In this document: positions 63,908-64,000 of the stretch, piece by piece | Numbering within the stretch: position 1 is the first letter of the stretch | Layout of the letters: the number at the start of each line of letters is the position of its first letter | From: Clostridiaceae bacterium | GTDB lineage: Bacteria; Bacillota_I; Bacilli_A; Erysipelotrichales; Coprobacillaceae | Assembly: GCA_902363625.1 (NCBI GenBank) | Contig: CABJAS010000001.1 | Coordinates: 364,673 to 428,672 of the forward strand | Length of the DNA: 64,000 nucleotides | Direction of reading: 5' to 3' | Made by a program: the position numbers and the translations under genes | The notes under the pieces: model-generated | Seen by the model: only the letters and a program-made list of their open reading frames with translations | Database searches by the model: none | Told to the model about the DNA's origin: nothing

Positions 63908-64000
63908 TACCCGGCAATCTGCTATTTTCGCGATCTCTCACTATCTTCGCCGTTGATATGCTTAACTTCTGTGTTCGAGATGGTTACAGGTGTGTCCATA
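63908..64000 (-). rRNA. rrf: 5S ribosomal RNA (partial, 5' end beyond window)
   Basis: Minus strand reads GGACACACCTGTAACCATCT, CGAACACAGAAGTTAAGC and ends near GCAGATTGCCGGGT, which is the conserved 5S body and 3' end. About 20-25 bases of the 5' end are missing. The gene is the distal part of an rRNA operon on the minus strand that extends off the right edge. Confidence 0.92.

Noticed and set aside
1..64000. CRISPR arrays, insertion sequences, prophage or integrase-linked islands
   Set aside because: No regularly spaced repeats, transposase frames or attachment duplications were seen; the only tyrosine recombinase is the housekeeping XerC/XerD and the lone tRNA gene has no partial copy next to it.

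Overview
The window reads as a low-GC, Gram-positive, spore-forming Firmicute chromosome, most likely from the Erysipelotrichia or a neighbouring lineage (inference from gene content and order, not a database match). Evidence for a spore-forming Firmicute: a PolC-type replicative polymerase, KtrAB potassium uptake, a gerB-gerA-gerC germinant receptor operon, a Cse60-like protein, the rimP-nusA-ylxR-ylxQ-infB-rbfA operon, and a long rpsP-to-trmFO translation and cell-envelope region in typical Firmicute order. Almost everything is core genome. I see no prophage, insertion sequence, CRISPR array or obvious genomic island.

Layout. 1-3.1 kb: an ABC permease cut by the window edge with its ATPase, and a YfcE-type phosphodiesterase. 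3.1-8 kb: ktrA-ktrB with two flavoproteins on the minus strand. 8-15 kb: a PHP phosphatase, YebC, a serine hydrolase, a thioredoxin-fold lipoprotein and a SWIM/SNF2 helicase. 15-18 kb: an HD hydrolase, lepA and an SSB-like protein. 18-21.5 kb: ger operon. 21.6-26.6 kb: rubrerythrin, then lipoprotein-rsuA and trmB-ytpP-ytpR-hypothetical-acpS, a DUF1540 protein and Cse60. 26.6-28.7 kb: nagA with an aldose epimerase. 28.8-33.5 kb: the nusA/infB operon. 33.8-34.8 kb: a decayed-looking kilobase with a frameshifted lipoprotein gene and a doubly frameshifted remnant. 34.8-44.3 kb: pyrH-frr, uppS-cdsA-dxr-rseP and polC. 44.5-58.3 kb: rpsB-tsf, xerC-trmFO, topA, dprA, rnhB-rbgA-lepB, rplS, trmD-rimM-khpA-rpsP and tex. 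58.4-63.7 kb: pepV, metA, tRNA-Leu(GAG), nagB and divergent ptsI. The right edge cuts into a 5S rRNA gene, the distal end of an rRNA operon on the minus strand.

How the genes work together. Most of the window serves translation and transcription: initiation and elongation factors, ribosomal proteins S2, S16 and L19, ribosome maturation factors, tRNA modification by TrmB, TrmD and TrmFO, recycling factor and a terminal tRNA and rRNA. Isoprenoid and lipid steps (Dxr, UppS, CdsA, AcpS) and protein export (LepB, RseP) build the envelope. NagA, NagB and enzyme I link amino-sugar use to PTS transport, with a CcpA-like site between nagB and ptsI.

Many starts were moved inward from the longest ORF because a Shine-Dalgarno (SD) sequence decides them; each is noted. 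The most interesting items are the apparent frameshift in the signal peptide of the lipoprotein at 33.8 kb, the remnant downstream of polC, a small ORF with a near-consensus promoter between tsf and pyrH, and leader hairpins ahead of rimP, rpsB and rplS.
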